Source: Photobacterium kagoshimensis
GTDB taxonomy: Bacteria > Pseudomonadota > Gammaproteobacteria > Enterobacterales > Vibrionaceae
Reading direction: 5' to 3'
Length of the DNA stretch: 64,000 nt
NCBI RefSeq assembly: GCF_050337045.1
Contig: NZ_JAKJSO010000014.1
Coordinates: 1 to 64,000 of the forward strand
Shown: positions 1-11,274 of the stretch, piece after piece
How positions within the stretch are numbered: the stretch's first letter is position 1
Layout: every line of letters starts with the position of its first letter
Notes under the pieces: generated by a model
Databases searched by the model: none
The model's input: only the letters and a program-made list of their open reading frames with translations
What the model was told of the DNA's origin: nothing
Position numbers and translations under genes: made by a program

Positions 1-1578
<1,578 letters not shown>

Positions 1579-1586
<8 letters not shown>

Positions 1587-2544
1587 GAGCCCTCCTAAAA
1601 ATAACCAATAAACATGATAGAAAGAATGCTAAAGCGAGAGGATAACGAAATAGTTCGTCTCTTGGTCGCCATGTCTGCTGTGCTGTGTTAATCGGTTCCA
1701 TTTGATCAATCAGCTGATAAATATTACTGAGCTCTTGCGGGTTACGGGCGCGGAAATATTGCCCGCCAGTCATTTCTGCAATGCGTGTGAGCATACTTTC
1801 ATCCAGATCTTGTGACGGATTGACCACCCTATTACTGAATAGCCCTTGCTGGATCATTTCTTCTGCACCCACCCCTACGGTATAGATGGTTACATTACTA
1901 TCTGCTGCCAGTTTTGCAGCTTCTAATGGCTCTATGACGCCTGCGGTATTAGCACCATCGCTAAGCAAAACGATGACACGCTGCGGTGCTTCGCTGTCTA
2001 TAAATGTCTTGGTTGCTACGCCTAAACCTTCGCCGATAGCGGTTGCTTGGCCGATTAACCCAAGTACGGTGCGATCGAGCTGTTGTTCGACGGTTTTACG
2101 GTCAAACGTAAGGGGCGTTTGTAAGTAGGCATGGTTTGCAAATAGCACCAAGCCAAGGCGGTCGCCTTTACGTGCCTTAATAAAGTCAGTGAGGACATTT
2201 TTAACGGCGGCTAAACGATCTATGCTCTCGCCTGATGGTGTCACCATATCTTGGATCGACATCGATCCTGATAGATCAACAGCAAGTAGCATGTCACGGT
2301 GATCGGGGTTGATCTCGATGGGATCACCGTACCAGACTGGTCGTGCAAGCGCGGCTAGAAGTGCTATCCAGATCAGTGACATCGTTATTAGGCCGAGCTG
2401 GCTGCGTTTTTGTTGTTGCCCTATACCTTCGGGTAGCTGGGGTAAGGTAACGGCTGCTTGCTGGTGGACGGGTTTTGCAAACCGATAGACAAGGTAGGGC
2501 AGTGGTAACAGCAGGCCTGCCCATAACCACGTGAATTCAAACAC
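1579..2544 (-). CDS. BatA-like VWA domain membrane protein
   Basis: 321-residue von Willebrand A protein. N-terminal helix (about 5-22), second helix (about 52-70), VWA domain (about 85-285) with MIDAS motif DLSGS followed by a conserved Thr region and LLSDG, then a C-terminal membrane helix with a basic tail. Family knowledge: BatA partners BatB in the inner membrane with the domain facing the periplasm; the MIDAS binds a divalent metal. It overlaps its neighbours on both sides (DUF4381 gene by 8 nt, batB by 8 nt), so translation is probably coupled. Confident as to family; biological role not established. Confidence 0.88.
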
Positions 2545-3070
2545 GGTTATTCTCCGTTTTAATCGTACTACTGTTTACGTCAGTATTTAGCTTGTTAGAT
2601 GATGGCGGCAATGCGTGCTTTAGCCATGCTTCTGCTAAGCGATAACATTGCTGATATTCCTCTGGCGTGAGCTGGTTCATGGCGAACAGGCCGCGTAACC
2701 AAATGGCTTCATTGCTGACAAACCCCGCCTGAGAAGGCGTTGAGCATTGTTGGTCTAAAAAAGCTAACCAAGCATTGCCCGTTAGCGAAGCGACACGTTC
2801 TCGCGGAAAATAGCTCAAGGCGGCTTGGCGAAGCACAGTGTTAATGTCACTTAAGGTGCCATTTACTCGGTGTTGTGCCAGTAAAGCGAGAGCGGCTTTT
2901 TGGGCTTTATGCGTCTGCCTATAATGCCGTATTCGCCATACCGTTATGCCTATCGCAATCAGTAATAGGATAGCGAGTGCCCACCAACCCCAAGCAAATA
3001 CCCATGGACTTGGTGGTGGCGGCAAAACAATGTCTGCAAGAGGCAATGTCGACGTTGATTGTACTGACAT
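2537..3070 (-). CDS. DUF4381 domain membrane protein
   Basis: 177 residues with a Pro-rich start, one membrane helix (about residues 27-45, Trp-rich) and a basic cytoplasmic domain ending in a polar tail. DUF4381 proteins are regularly found between DUF58 and BatA-type genes in proteobacterial MoxR operons, which is exactly its position here. It is 3 nt from the DUF58 gene and overlaps batA, so it is certainly part of the same transcript. No catalytic motif seen. Confidence 0.82.
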   Translation of the reverse strand: MSVQSTSTLPLADIVLPPPPSPWVFAWGWWALAILLLIAIGITVWRIRHYRQTHKAQKAALALLAQHRVNGTLSDINTVLRQAALSYFPRERVASLTGNAWLAFLDQQCSTPSQAGFVSNEAIWLRGLFAMNQLTPEEYQQCYRLAEAWLKHALPPSSNKLNTDVNSSTIKTENNRV

Positions 3071-3073
3071 AAT

Positions 3074-4048
3074 TTATGCTTGCCCTTTCTGTTGTCCAAG
3101 CTGCTCGAGCAAAGGCAAAGCAGCATTAAGGCTATATAAGGGAATGGCCAATGAATTAGCGAGTGTTTTCAGTAACGCTTGGTGGTGTTGAAATTGGCTA
3201 CCCAGCTGCTCTCTGGTGCTTGCTGCGGCAAAATTGAGCCACACTGACTGGCTCTTATCTGCGACTTGTTCAATGCCACGAAATGCCGTAATACCTTGCT
3301 CTAGTGGATCATGAATTTGTACAAATTGGATACGATTATGATGACGTAATCGGCTTAGTGACTGTTTATCATCTGCTTTTAGTGATTGGAAATCGCTGAC
3401 AATAATGATTTCACTGCCTTTGGGGCATAAATGACTGAGGTGACGAAGCGCCGCCGAAAAATCAATTGCCGCGGGTTGTGCTGCGGTATCAACGGCCGCG
3501 TGTTTACTGGTATTGATGCGCTGTTGGCTGGCAATTAATTGGTTAATAACCCGCAGCGCCCCCTGCTGACGTCCAGCTGGCTTTATTTCATGCAAGGTTT
3601 GACCGTCGTAAACAATAGCACCAATGCGGTCTTGCTCTTTGATGGTGAGCCAACAAAGTAAACTGGCAAAATGTGCCGCCTGAACAGACTTCAACATGAG
3701 TTCAGAACCAAACTGCATACTGCTGCTGAGATCAACCAATAGCATGACGGGCTGTTCACGCTCTTCTGTAAACAATTTGGTATGTGTTTTACCTGTACGC
3801 GCCGTCACCCGCCAATCAATGGCACGAATATCATCGCCAGCTTGATAAGGGCGCACTTCTGAGAAATTCATCCCACGACCTTTTTGGCGGCTAGCGTGCT
3901 TGCCATTTAAGTACGACCAAATACTTTGTGCGGGCGCTAACCAACGCACGGCCTGATCTTTGTATTGCAGCAGTTCAGCAAGGCAAAGGCGCACACCGTC
4001 GCTATGGGGGGGTAAGGCACTATTCGGTGTTGCTAACGTCATACGCAA
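3074..4048 (-). CDS. DUF58 domain protein
   Basis: 324 residues. The hallmark DUF58 core is present: an RPYQAGDDIRAIDW stretch at about residues 66-79, followed by LLVDLSSSM, a VWA-like metal-site motif. Soluble, with no signal peptide. The start overlaps the end of moxR by 10 nt, so it is probably translationally coupled. Family knowledge: DUF58 proteins occur next to MoxR ATPases and are thought to be chaperone substrates or partners in assembling a surface or membrane complex. Specific partner unknown. Confidence 0.88.
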   Translation of the reverse strand: MRMTLATPNSALPPHSDGVRLCLAELLQYKDQAVRWLAPAQSIWSYLNGKHASRQKGRGMNFSEVRPYQAGDDIRAIDWRVTARTGKTHTKLFTEEREQPVMLLVDLSSSMQFGSELMLKSVQAAHFASLLCWLTIKEQDRIGAIVYDGQTLHEIKPAGRQQGALRVINQLIASQQRINTSKHAAVDTAAQPAAIDFSAALRHLSHLCPKGSEIIIVSDFQSLKADDKQSLSRLRHHNRIQFVQIHDPLEQGITAFRGIEQVADKSQSVWLNFAAASTREQLGSQFQHHQALLKTLANSLAIPLYSLNAALPLLEQLGQQKGQA

Positions 4049-4995
4049 GCAACCTGTTCAATTAGAGTGGTGATAATGGTGTCTGGTTTAACGTTCTCTG
4101 CTTGGGCTTCATAGCTAAGTAACAAGCGGTGACGTAACACAGGATAAGCCATTAGCTGAACATCTTCTGGGGTAACAAAGTCGCGACCATTTAACCAGGC
4201 ATTCGCTCGGGCGCAGCGATCCAATGCCAAGGTGGCACGTGGGCTTACTCCCATTTGAAGCCAGTTATTAAGTTGGTCACTGTAACGTTCTGGCTGGCGC
4301 GTCGCCATGACTAAGCGAATGATGTAATGCTCAATATCTTCAGCCATATACGTATTTAATACGGCTTGTCGTGCTTCAAAGATAGTGTCTTTTGTTACAT
4401 GCACAGCTTCGGGTTTTTCTAGCCCTTGGGCTTCGCCACGGTTAAGACGCAGAATCTCTAGCTCGCTGGCTTCGCTTGGATAGTCAACGTTTAATTGCAG
4501 CAAGAAGCGATCAAGCTGTGCTTCTGGTAATGGATAAGTACCTTCTTGCTCTATCGGGTTTTGGGTCGCCATCACCAGAAACAAATCAGGTAGAGGGTAA
4601 GTATTACGGCCAGCTGTGATCTGCTTTTCTGCCATGGCTTCTAGCATCGCAGCTTGCACCTTGGCTGGTGCGCGGTTTATTTCATCTGCAAGGACGAGAG
4701 CATTAAAAATTGGCCCCGGTTGAAAAGTAAATTCTCCCGTTTCTGGGCGGAAAATATCAGTTCCTGTTAAATCGGCAGGCAGAAGATCGGGCGTAAATTG
4801 GATGCGATGAAAATCACCTTCAATGCAGTCAGACAATACTTTTACAGCGCGTGTCTTTGCAAGACCAGGAGGCCCTTCAACCAAAATGTGCCCATCAGCA
4901 AGTAGAGCTATAAGTAGTTGTTTAACGAGGGCTGGTTGGCCAATAACTTGGCTTTCTAAGTATGTATTAAGACGTTGAAATGTATCTGCTAGCAT
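4039..4995 (-). CDS. MoxR family AAA+ ATPase
   Basis: 318 residues. Walker A GPPGLAKT (about 41-48), Walker B LVLADEINRA (about 99-108), sensor-1 region MATQNP, and arginine-containing lid region at the C terminus. It is the first gene of the moxR-DUF58-DUF4381-batA-batB operon. MoxR proteins are AAA+ ATPases proposed to act as chaperones that help VWA-domain partners mature. Full length for the family. Client unknown. Confidence 0.92.
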   Translation of the reverse strand: MLADTFQRLNTYLESQVIGQPALVKQLLIALLADGHILVEGPPGLAKTRAVKVLSDCIEGDFHRIQFTPDLLPADLTGTDIFRPETGEFTFQPGPIFNALVLADEINRAPAKVQAAMLEAMAEKQITAGRNTYPLPDLFLVMATQNPIEQEGTYPLPEAQLDRFLLQLNVDYPSEASELEILRLNRGEAQGLEKPEAVHVTKDTIFEARQAVLNTYMAEDIEHYIIRLVMATRQPERYSDQLNNWLQMGVSPRATLALDRCARANAWLNGRDFVTPEDVQLMAYPVLRHRLLLSYEAQAENVKPDTIITTLIEQVACV

Positions 4996-5684
4996 GGAGT
5001 AGATTGTCCTTGTTGATAGACAAAATAGGTTTAATACCTGATATGACTAAATAAAACGGAATAAGTTCGAGGGTGGTACGCGAAAGTCAGTACTTTAAAT
5101 CCTCTCTCGTTGTTTTGTCTAACGCTTCATTATCCTCTTTTTGCAGATTCATTTCCTCGTTTAGATTTCATTAAACCCTATATGGCTACATGAGTTTGGT
5201 GTCGCACCTTGTTGCTTGTAAGGCGTTAAGGTGCGTAGTGGGTTGCTATTGCGAATCATCCTATGTGCAAGATGACTGTGTATACAGGTAGAGATGATTA
5301 CTTTCTTCTGCATAAAGAACAGCTTAACTAATTATTCATTGGGTCATGTTTGCAATTATGCCTAGCAAGAAAATGATTTTTAATATTTCCGCAACATCGC
5401 CTCGGTTATTGATAGATATAATAAGTGTGATTCTATTCAGGTATATTGGTACGACCATTCATACTGTGTGTTGATAAGTATATGACTCTGTGCTCTTATA
5501 ATAAATATGCAACAAATGTATCACTGAAGTGTATTTAAACAACGTTAGGATATTGGCAGGTTTATAAATAACGTTAACACTATTTTGGTTGGTAGAAATA
5601 CACATAAGGTTGGCGTGCTAGTTTTATTTTGCTTGTATATCAATAGTGTGTGTTCTCATTAAGGGTAGGAAGGAGTCTGTGTTC
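4996..5684. other. Divergent intergenic region between moxR and phaB (about 690 bp)
   Basis: No convincing gene. It must hold the promoters of two divergent operons. A perfect 8-bp inverted repeat lies at 5202-5209/5227-5234 without a T tract. A TATAAT box at 5497-5502 is a possible -10 for the pha operon, with no well-spaced -35. The best short ORF (about 38 codons from around 5360) has no ribosome site. Confidence 0.5.
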
Positions 5685-6425
5685 ATGGCAAAGAAAGCAT
5701 TAGTTACAGGTGCTAAAGGTGGTATTGGTTCGTCTATTACGAATAATTTGGTGACAGCTGGTTTTCGTGTGATTGCAACGTACTTTCCAACGAATGAAGC
5801 GTGTGCGAAGAAATGGTTAAAAGAGAATAATTATTCTGACGAGCAAGTACGCATACTCCCGCTGGATGTTACAGATGCAGCATATTGCGAAGAAGCGCTT
5901 GCAACACTATTGCAGGAAGAAGGCAACATTGATGTATTGGTAAATAACGCCGGTATTACGCGAGATACAACATTTAAGCGTATGACAGCGCAGCAATGGA
6001 ATGACGTTATTAACACCAATCTCAATAGCCTATTTAATGTAACACAACCCTTGTTTGCATCTATGTGCGAGCATGGAAACGCACGCATTATTAACATCAC
6101 ATCAGTCAATGGTTTAAAAGGTCAATTTGGTCAAGCAAACTATTCTGCGGCTAAAGCTGGCATGATTGGTTTTACCAAAGCACTTGCTGCTGAAGGTGCG
6201 CGTTCTGGTGTGACAGTAAATGCAATTGCACCAGGCTATACGGGAACACCTATGGTTGAAGCGATTAGAGAAGAAGTGCTTGATGGCATTAAAGCTGAAA
6301 TTCCAATGAAGCGCTTAGCTAAGCCAGAAGAAATTGCTGCTGCTGTTATTTTCTTAGCCAGTGAGCAGGCCGCATACATTACGGGTGAAACCCTGAATGT
6401 TAACGGTGGCTTGTACATGCACTAA
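5685..6425 (+). CDS. phaB: Acetoacetyl-CoA reductase (NADPH)
   Basis: Short-chain dehydrogenase that reduces acetoacetyl-CoA to (R)-3-hydroxybutyryl-CoA for polyhydroxybutyrate synthesis. From ATG 5685 the protein is 246 residues, the usual PhaB length; AGGAAGGAG lies 10 nt upstream, so I prefer it to GTG codons at 5646 and 5679. It shows the cofactor loop TGAKGGIGSS, NNAG, the catalytic Ser region and the YSAAK active-site motif, and a C-terminal ITGETLNVNGG typical of FabG/PhaB. First gene of phaB-phaA-phaP-phaC, with 37 nt to phaA. Specific assignment over FabG rests on the operon. Confidence 0.93.
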   Translation: MAKKALVTGAKGGIGSSITNNLVTAGFRVIATYFPTNEACAKKWLKENNYSDEQVRILPLDVTDAAYCEEALATLLQEEGNIDVLVNNAGITRDTTFKRMTAQQWNDVINTNLNSLFNVTQPLFASMCEHGNARIINITSVNGLKGQFGQANYSAAKAGMIGFTKALAAEGARSGVTVNAIAPGYTGTPMVEAIREEVLDGIKAEIPMKRLAKPEEIAAAVIFLASEQAAYITGETLNVNGGLYMH

Positions 6426-6462
6426 TTGGTGCACTCTTTTAATGGAATAAAGGAACTTGGAA

Positions 6463-7668
6463 ATGGCAAAAGTATTTATTGTTGCAGCAAAGCGTACGCC
6501 AATTGGCTGTTTTAATGGCGCACTAAAATCAGTATCTCCTGCGCAATTAGGTGCTGTAGCAATCAAAGCCGCAATACAGCAAGCAAATATTCAACCTGCT
6601 CACCTAGATGAAGTGATCGTCGGCAACGTTGTTGGCGCCGGCCAAGGTATGGGCCCTGGTCGCCAAGCCGCATTATACGCTGGCGTGCCAAACGAAGTGC
6701 CTGCATATAGCTTAAACATGGTGTGCGGCAGTGGTATGAAAACGGTGATGGATGCAGCCGCCCACATTAAAGCGGGTGATGCTGATCTTGTGGTTGCTGC
6801 TGGTGCTGAAAGTATGTCGCAAATTCCATTTTGTGTGTCATCGAAAGTGCGTGACGGACAAAAAATGGGCAACCTTGAAATGACAGATCTGCTTGTTGCT
6901 GATGGGTTAACCGATGTGTTCAATAATTATCACATGGGTGTGACTGCTGAAAATGTTGTTGCTAAAGTTGGTTTGACTCGTGAACAACAAGATAACTTTG
7001 CATTAGCTAGCCAACAACGTGCAGTAGCGGCGATAGAGCAAGGGACTTTCAAAGATGAAATTGCGCCTGTTGAAGTGACAGTTCGTCGAAAAACCTCGGT
7101 TGTTGATACCGATGAATACCCAAAAGCCGATGCCAGTATTGAAGGATTAGCGCAATTGCGCCCAGCCTTTAATAAAGAAGGATCTGTGACAGCGGGTAAT
7201 GCCTCTGGGATTAATGATGGCGGTAGTGCGATTATTGTTGCTTCTGAAGCGGCCGTTAAAAAATATGGCCTTACCCCTCTTGCTGAAATTCAAAGTTATG
7301 CGCAAGCAGGTGTTGCACCTGAAGTGATGGGACTTGGCCCTGTTCCTGCAGTAATGAAAGCACTCGATAAAGCCGATCTGTCGATTGAACAAGTTGGGCT
7401 ATTTGAATTTAACGAGGCCTTTGCTGGTCAAGCGCTTGGTGTGTTGCATGAGTTAGCTGACGAGCTAGATGTGAAAGTTGAAGACATTGCAGAGCGTTCA
7501 AATGTTAATGGTGGTGCGATCGCGCTGGGTCATCCTCTAGGGGCATCAGGCAACCGAATTATTGTCAGTCTACTGCATGAAATGCGTCGTCGTAACACCG
7601 AATATGGCCTCGCAACTTTGTGTGTCGGTGGCGGTATGGGTACTGCCATTGTATTGAAAAGTGTTTAA
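6463..7668 (+). CDS. phaA: Acetyl-CoA C-acetyltransferase (thiolase)
   Basis: Condenses two acetyl-CoA to acetoacetyl-CoA, the first step of polyhydroxybutyrate synthesis. 401 residues from ATG 6463, which has AAGGA about 9 nt upstream; a TTG at 6457 is less likely. The nucleophilic Cys is in MVCGSGMK (Cys88), the catalytic His in NGGAIALGHPLGASG, and the second active Cys in CVGGGMG near the end. Complete thiolase I/II fold. Placed between phaB and phasin, so biosynthetic rather than beta-oxidation use is inferred. Confidence 0.94.
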   Translation: MAKVFIVAAKRTPIGCFNGALKSVSPAQLGAVAIKAAIQQANIQPAHLDEVIVGNVVGAGQGMGPGRQAALYAGVPNEVPAYSLNMVCGSGMKTVMDAAAHIKAGDADLVVAAGAESMSQIPFCVSSKVRDGQKMGNLEMTDLLVADGLTDVFNNYHMGVTAENVVAKVGLTREQQDNFALASQQRAVAAIEQGTFKDEIAPVEVTVRRKTSVVDTDEYPKADASIEGLAQLRPAFNKEGSVTAGNASGINDGGSAIIVASEAAVKKYGLTPLAEIQSYAQAGVAPEVMGLGPVPAVMKALDKADLSIEQVGLFEFNEAFAGQALGVLHELADELDVKVEDIAERSNVNGGAIALGHPLGASGNRIIVSLLHEMRRRNTEYGLATLCVGGGMGTAIVLKSV

Positions 7669-7751
7669 CCAATGATACGTATAGGCGGATAGCGACATGG
7701 CATAGTGATGCTTGAAGCCAGCTTATTACTTAATGATTAAGGATACAAAAC

Positions 7752-8102
7752 ATGTATACGGAAATGTTCAAATCGTTCTCAGAGCAAACAGAGAAAACAC
7801 TGGCACCATACGTAAAATTCAACAAACTTTTCACTAAGAATGTTGAAGATATTACAGAGCTACAATTAGCGGCAGTTCGTGCATACAGTGATCTAGGGCT
7901 ATCTCAATTGAAAGCGGTTGGCGAAGTGAAAGACGTACAATCACTCACTGCTTTCAATAGTCAGCAACTAGAGACGCTAACGAAGCTGTCTCAGCAACTG
8001 ATGGACGATAGCAACAAGTTCCAATCTATTGCTCAAGAATTTAAAACCGATGTTGAAGAGCTTGTCGCTGAAAATGTACAGCAAGCAACACCAACAGCAT
8101 AA
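7752..8102 (+). CDS. phaP: Phasin (PHA granule-associated protein)
   Basis: 116-residue protein, entirely predicted helical and amphipathic, rich in Gln, Glu, Lys and Leu with no signal peptide or membrane helix. The pattern (a Phe-rich start, then helices around ELQLAAVRAYSDLGLSQLKAV) fits phasin family proteins that coat PHA granules and control their size. It lies 83 nt after phaA and 65 nt before phaC. AAGGA precedes the ATG at suitable spacing. A terminator-like hairpin directly follows, which may make phasin mRNA more abundant than phaC mRNA. Confidence 0.9.
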   Translation: MYTEMFKSFSEQTEKTLAPYVKFNKLFTKNVEDITELQLAAVRAYSDLGLSQLKAVGEVKDVQSLTAFNSQQLETLTKLSQQLMDDSNKFQSIAQEFKTDVEELVAENVQQATPTA

Positions 8103-8114
8103 GTAAATGACCGT

Positions 8115-8144
8115 AATGCCGCCTTATTTTAGGCGGCATTTTTT
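8115..8144 (+). terminator. Intrinsic terminator-like hairpin between phaP and phaC
   Basis: Perfect 9-bp stem AATGCCGCC/GGCGGCATT (8115-8123/8132-8140) with an 8-nt loop and a run of six T at 8139-8144, only 23 nt before the phaC ATG. Partial termination here would lower phaC relative to the upstream genes. Confidence 0.85.
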
Positions 8145-8167
8145 AGTCCATAAACGAGGTCATTATC

Positions 8168-9982
8168 ATGGATCAAAACTTCTTTTCGGACTACTTTGCC
8201 AAGCTTCAAGAAATGAATCAGCTGTGGTGGAAAGAATTGGATTCTGGCAAAGCAGCGATTAACACCCCCCTCACGAAAGCACTCAATGAAGTCAATCTTG
8301 ATGACGCGACTCAACTGATTGAGAAAGCCTCTGCACAGCCTGCAGCGCTTGCTAAAGTGCAGATGAATTGGTGGGAAAACCAAATGAAAATCTGGCAAAA
8401 CATTACCATGATGCCTGGTAATGAAGATGCCGCAGTCAAACCTGCAAAAGATGATAAGCGTTTCAGTGATCCTGCATGGGAAAATGAAGCGTTTTATAAT
8501 TATATAAAGCAATCGTATTTGCTTTATAGCAACACGATGCAAGAAAGTATTGATGCCATTGAAGGCTTAGACGAAAAAACCAAGGAGCGTTTAAGCTTCT
8601 TTTCTCGTCAGGCAATCAATGCACTCTCGCCTACAAACTTCGTAACGACTAACCCTGAACTAGTAAAGCTGACCGTTGAAAGTAATGGTGAAAACTTAGT
8701 TAAAGGTATGGAGTTGTTACAAGAAGATATTCAATCTAGTGCCGATGTACTTAAAATTCGAATGACGAATGACAGTGCATTTGAATTAGGGACGAATGTT
8801 GCGAATACCGCAGGCGATGTTGTATATAAAAATGAGTTATTTGAACTTATTCAGTATAAGCCGCTAACGGAACAAGTTAACGCAACGCCATTGCTGATTG
8901 TGCCGCCATTCATTAACAAATACTATATTCTTGATCTTCGTGAAAAGAACTCAATGGTTCGCTGGCTCGTGGAGCAAGGACATACCGTCTTTATGATGTC
9001 TTGGCGTAACCCTGACGCATCTATGATAGATGTTGATTTTGAGCACTATGTACTCGACGGCACGATTAAAGCAATTGATGCGGTGTCTGAAATTACGGGT
9101 GAAAAGCAAATTAATACCGCAGGGTACTGCATTGGTGGAAGTTTACTGGCGTCGACATTAGCCTATTATTCCGCAAAGCGTATGCGTAGTCGGGTTAAAT
9201 CTGCCACCTTCTTTACGACCCTGCTTGATTTCTCACAACCTGGTGAGATTGGGGCGTATATCAATGACCCTATCATTTCTGCCATTGAAGCAGAAAATCT
9301 GTCGAAAGGTTATATGGATGGTCGCTCGCTGAGCGTGACCTTCAGTTTGTTGCGTGAAAATAGCTTATATTGGAATTACTACATCAACAATTACCTTAAG
9401 GGTAATAGTCCAATTGATTTTGACTTATTGTATTGGAATGGTGATAGCACCAATGTTGCAGCTTCGTGTCATAACACTTTACTGCGTAAATTCTATTTAG
9501 AGAACAAACTGGTTGAGCCGAAAGGTGTGCAGATCGGTGGTGTAGATATTGATCTGACTAAGATAAAAGTACCCACGTATTTTATCTCTACCATTGAAGA
9601 TCATATTGCTCTTTGGCAGGGGACTTATCGTGGTTCTCGTCATTTAAGCGGTAAATCGACATTTGTACTGGGTGAATCAGGCCATATTGCAGGTATTGTG
9701 AATCACCCTGCGAAAAATAAATATGGTTACTGGGTGAATGATGATCTAGGTGATGACCCTGAAGCTTGGCTAAAAGGAGCAGAACGCCAAGATGGTTCAT
9801 GGTGGACACACTGGGACCAATGGCTAGCGGGTTTTGCGGAAGCGGAGCCTGTCGATGCTCGCTCTATCGGTAGTGATAACCACCCCGCACTCATGCCTGC
9901 TCCTGGTATCTATGTGAAGCAAACATTGCCTGTTGAACTGAATAACTTAGCTGAGAAAGTAAAAGAAGCTGAAGTGCAGTGA
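8168..9982 (+). CDS. phaC: Class I poly(R)-hydroxyalkanoate synthase
   Basis: 604 residues; polymerises (R)-3-hydroxyacyl-CoA at the granule surface. The lipase-like box GYCIGGS contains the nucleophile Cys321; the Asp is in TIEDHIALW and the His in ESGHIAGIVNHP, completing the Cys-Asp-His triad. N-terminal about 200 residues are the variable PhaC N domain with many Trp/Met. Size fits class I (single subunit). AACGAGG precedes the start. Last gene of the operon, separated from phaP by a hairpin terminator and followed by a strong palindromic terminator. Confidence 0.95.
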   Translation: MDQNFFSDYFAKLQEMNQLWWKELDSGKAAINTPLTKALNEVNLDDATQLIEKASAQPAALAKVQMNWWENQMKIWQNITMMPGNEDAAVKPAKDDKRFSDPAWENEAFYNYIKQSYLLYSNTMQESIDAIEGLDEKTKERLSFFSRQAINALSPTNFVTTNPELVKLTVESNGENLVKGMELLQEDIQSSADVLKIRMTNDSAFELGTNVANTAGDVVYKNELFELIQYKPLTEQVNATPLLIVPPFINKYYILDLREKNSMVRWLVEQGHTVFMMSWRNPDASMIDVDFEHYVLDGTIKAIDAVSEITGEKQINTAGYCIGGSLLASTLAYYSAKRMRSRVKSATFFTTLLDFSQPGEIGAYINDPIISAIEAENLSKGYMDGRSLSVTFSLLRENSLYWNYYINNYLKGNSPIDFDLLYWNGDSTNVAASCHNTLLRKFYLENKLVEPKGVQIGGVDIDLTKIKVPTYFISTIEDHIALWQGTYRGSRHLSGKSTFVLGESGHIAGIVNHPAKNKYGYWVNDDLGDDPEAWLKGAERQDGSWWTHWDQWLAGFAEAEPVDARSIGSDNHPALMPAPGIYVKQTLPVELNNLAEKVKEAEVQ

Positions 9983-10011
9983 TTGACTAGGCAGACGATG
10001 ATAAATACAAC

Positions 10012-10039
10012 AAAGCCAGTTGATTAATCAACTGGCTTT
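10012..10039. terminator. Bidirectional terminator, perfect 28-bp palindrome
   Basis: AAAGCCAGTTGATT followed directly by its reverse complement, with T-rich sequence on the plus side and A/T-rich sequence on the other. It sits between phaC and the convergent GGDEF gene, whose stop is at 10045, and can serve both. Confidence 0.88.
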
Positions 10040-10044
10040 CTTTG

Positions 10045-11274
10045 TTATGCGAGCTGCTCTTTAACGATGCAGTTACGGCCTTGAGATTTTGCTTTGTATA
10101 AACAGCTGTCAGCGCGTCTTAGTAGATCGTGAATATTACCTTCAGTTGCGACTACACCAGTACTGACCGTATATTGAATTTTATTACTCAGAATGGTTAG
10201 TTCGGCGTTCGCAATTTCATTTTTCATCGCTTCCAGCCGCTGCTCGAAAATATGTGGAGAGTTACCATAAAGAATACAGAACTCTTCACCTCCGAAGCGG
10301 GAGACCAGTGCATCGGGGAAATAATTTTTAAGAACTGTCGCCAATTCAATCAAGATCATGTCACCAATATGGTGACCAAAGTTATCGTTGATCGCTTTAA
10401 AATTATCAATATCAATCAAGGCTAAACAGCGCGGTGACTGATGATTTTTACTCATTGGGTGATCAAAGAAGTAACGACGATTCCACGTTTGTGTGAGGTA
10501 ATCTTGGTTAGCTAGGTGGTACAAGCGGCGCTCTGAATCGAGAATATTCAGTGTACTATGTAGACGACAGTAAAACTCTTCTTGATTAAAGGGCTTAGTT
10601 AAAAAGTCGTTGGCACCAGCTTTCAAAAACTTTGCGGTTAGCGATGCTTCATCGCTACCCGATAGACCAATAACCGCTAATTTATCCAGGCTATATTGTT
10701 TACGCAGCTCTTTGACTAGGCTAACGCCATCACGCTCAGGCATCGCATAGTCTGTGATCACAAGACTAATCTCTCTGTCTTTTTGCATGATTTCTAAGGC
10801 ATGTTCACCATTTTTTGCTTCAATAACATTCAGGTATTGGCGCTCTAGTAAACTGCGGGTGTATTTGCGAGCCGTAATGGAGTCATCAACGAGCAGTACT
10901 TTATGGGAACTGTTTTTCGCCAAACGGTGAAGAATAGGGATAATAGCTGAAATACAGCTTGGGCTGTCTTTAGGAATATAGTCGATGACGGTTTTGGCTA
11001 ACACTTTCTCGCGTGTTATTTCATCCATCATTGCGGTTAAAACGATAACTTTGATGCCAACAGATAAGCACACATCAATAATTTCACCGTCCTGACCGTC
11101 AGGTAGGCAGTAATCTAGAATAGCACAGAGGAAGTTGGTGTCTTGGTCGAGTACGTGCTCGGCTTCGGCTATGGTTTCAGCAAAAACAGGTAAGAAACCA
11201 GCTTGCCTCAATTCAGATTCGATGGCTCTGCGAAAAGGTCGACTATCTTCCACGACTAATATTTTTTGTTCCAT
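10045..11274 (-). CDS. REC-REC-GGDEF diguanylate cyclase response regulator
   Basis: 409 residues. Receiver 1 (about 3-118) has acidic pocket ED, phospho-Asp in LDYCLPDG and Lys in IPKDS; receiver 2 (about 122-240) has VDDS, phospho-Asp in ITDYAMPERDG and Lys in FLTKPF. The GGDEF domain (about 255-405) has IDIDNFKAINDNFGHHIGD and the active-site signature RFGGEEF, so it should make cyclic di-GMP. No RxxD inhibitory site is seen five residues before GGEEF. No sensor kinase is adjacent. Convergent with phaC; any link to PHA is conjecture. Confidence 0.93.
   Translation of the reverse strand: MEQKILVVEDSRPFRRAIESELRQAGFLPVFAETIAEAEHVLDQDTNFLCAILDYCLPDGQDGEIIDVCLSVGIKVIVLTAMMDEITREKVLAKTVIDYIPKDSPSCISAIIPILHRLAKNSSHKVLLVDDSITARKYTRSLLERQYLNVIEAKNGEHALEIMQKDREISLVITDYAMPERDGVSLVKELRKQYSLDKLAVIGLSGSDEASLTAKFLKAGANDFLTKPFNQEEFYCRLHSTLNILDSERRLYHLANQDYLTQTWNRRYFFDHPMSKNHQSPRCLALIDIDNFKAINDNFGHHIGDMILIELATVLKNYFPDALVSRFGGEEFCILYGNSPHIFEQRLEAMKNEIANAELTILSNKIQYTVSTGVVATEGNIHDLLRRADSCLYKAKSQGRNCIVKEQLA

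Noticed and set aside
5360..5475. Short ORF of about 38 codons upstream of phaB
   Set aside because: No ribosome site, low-information sequence, and it overlaps the likely promoter region.
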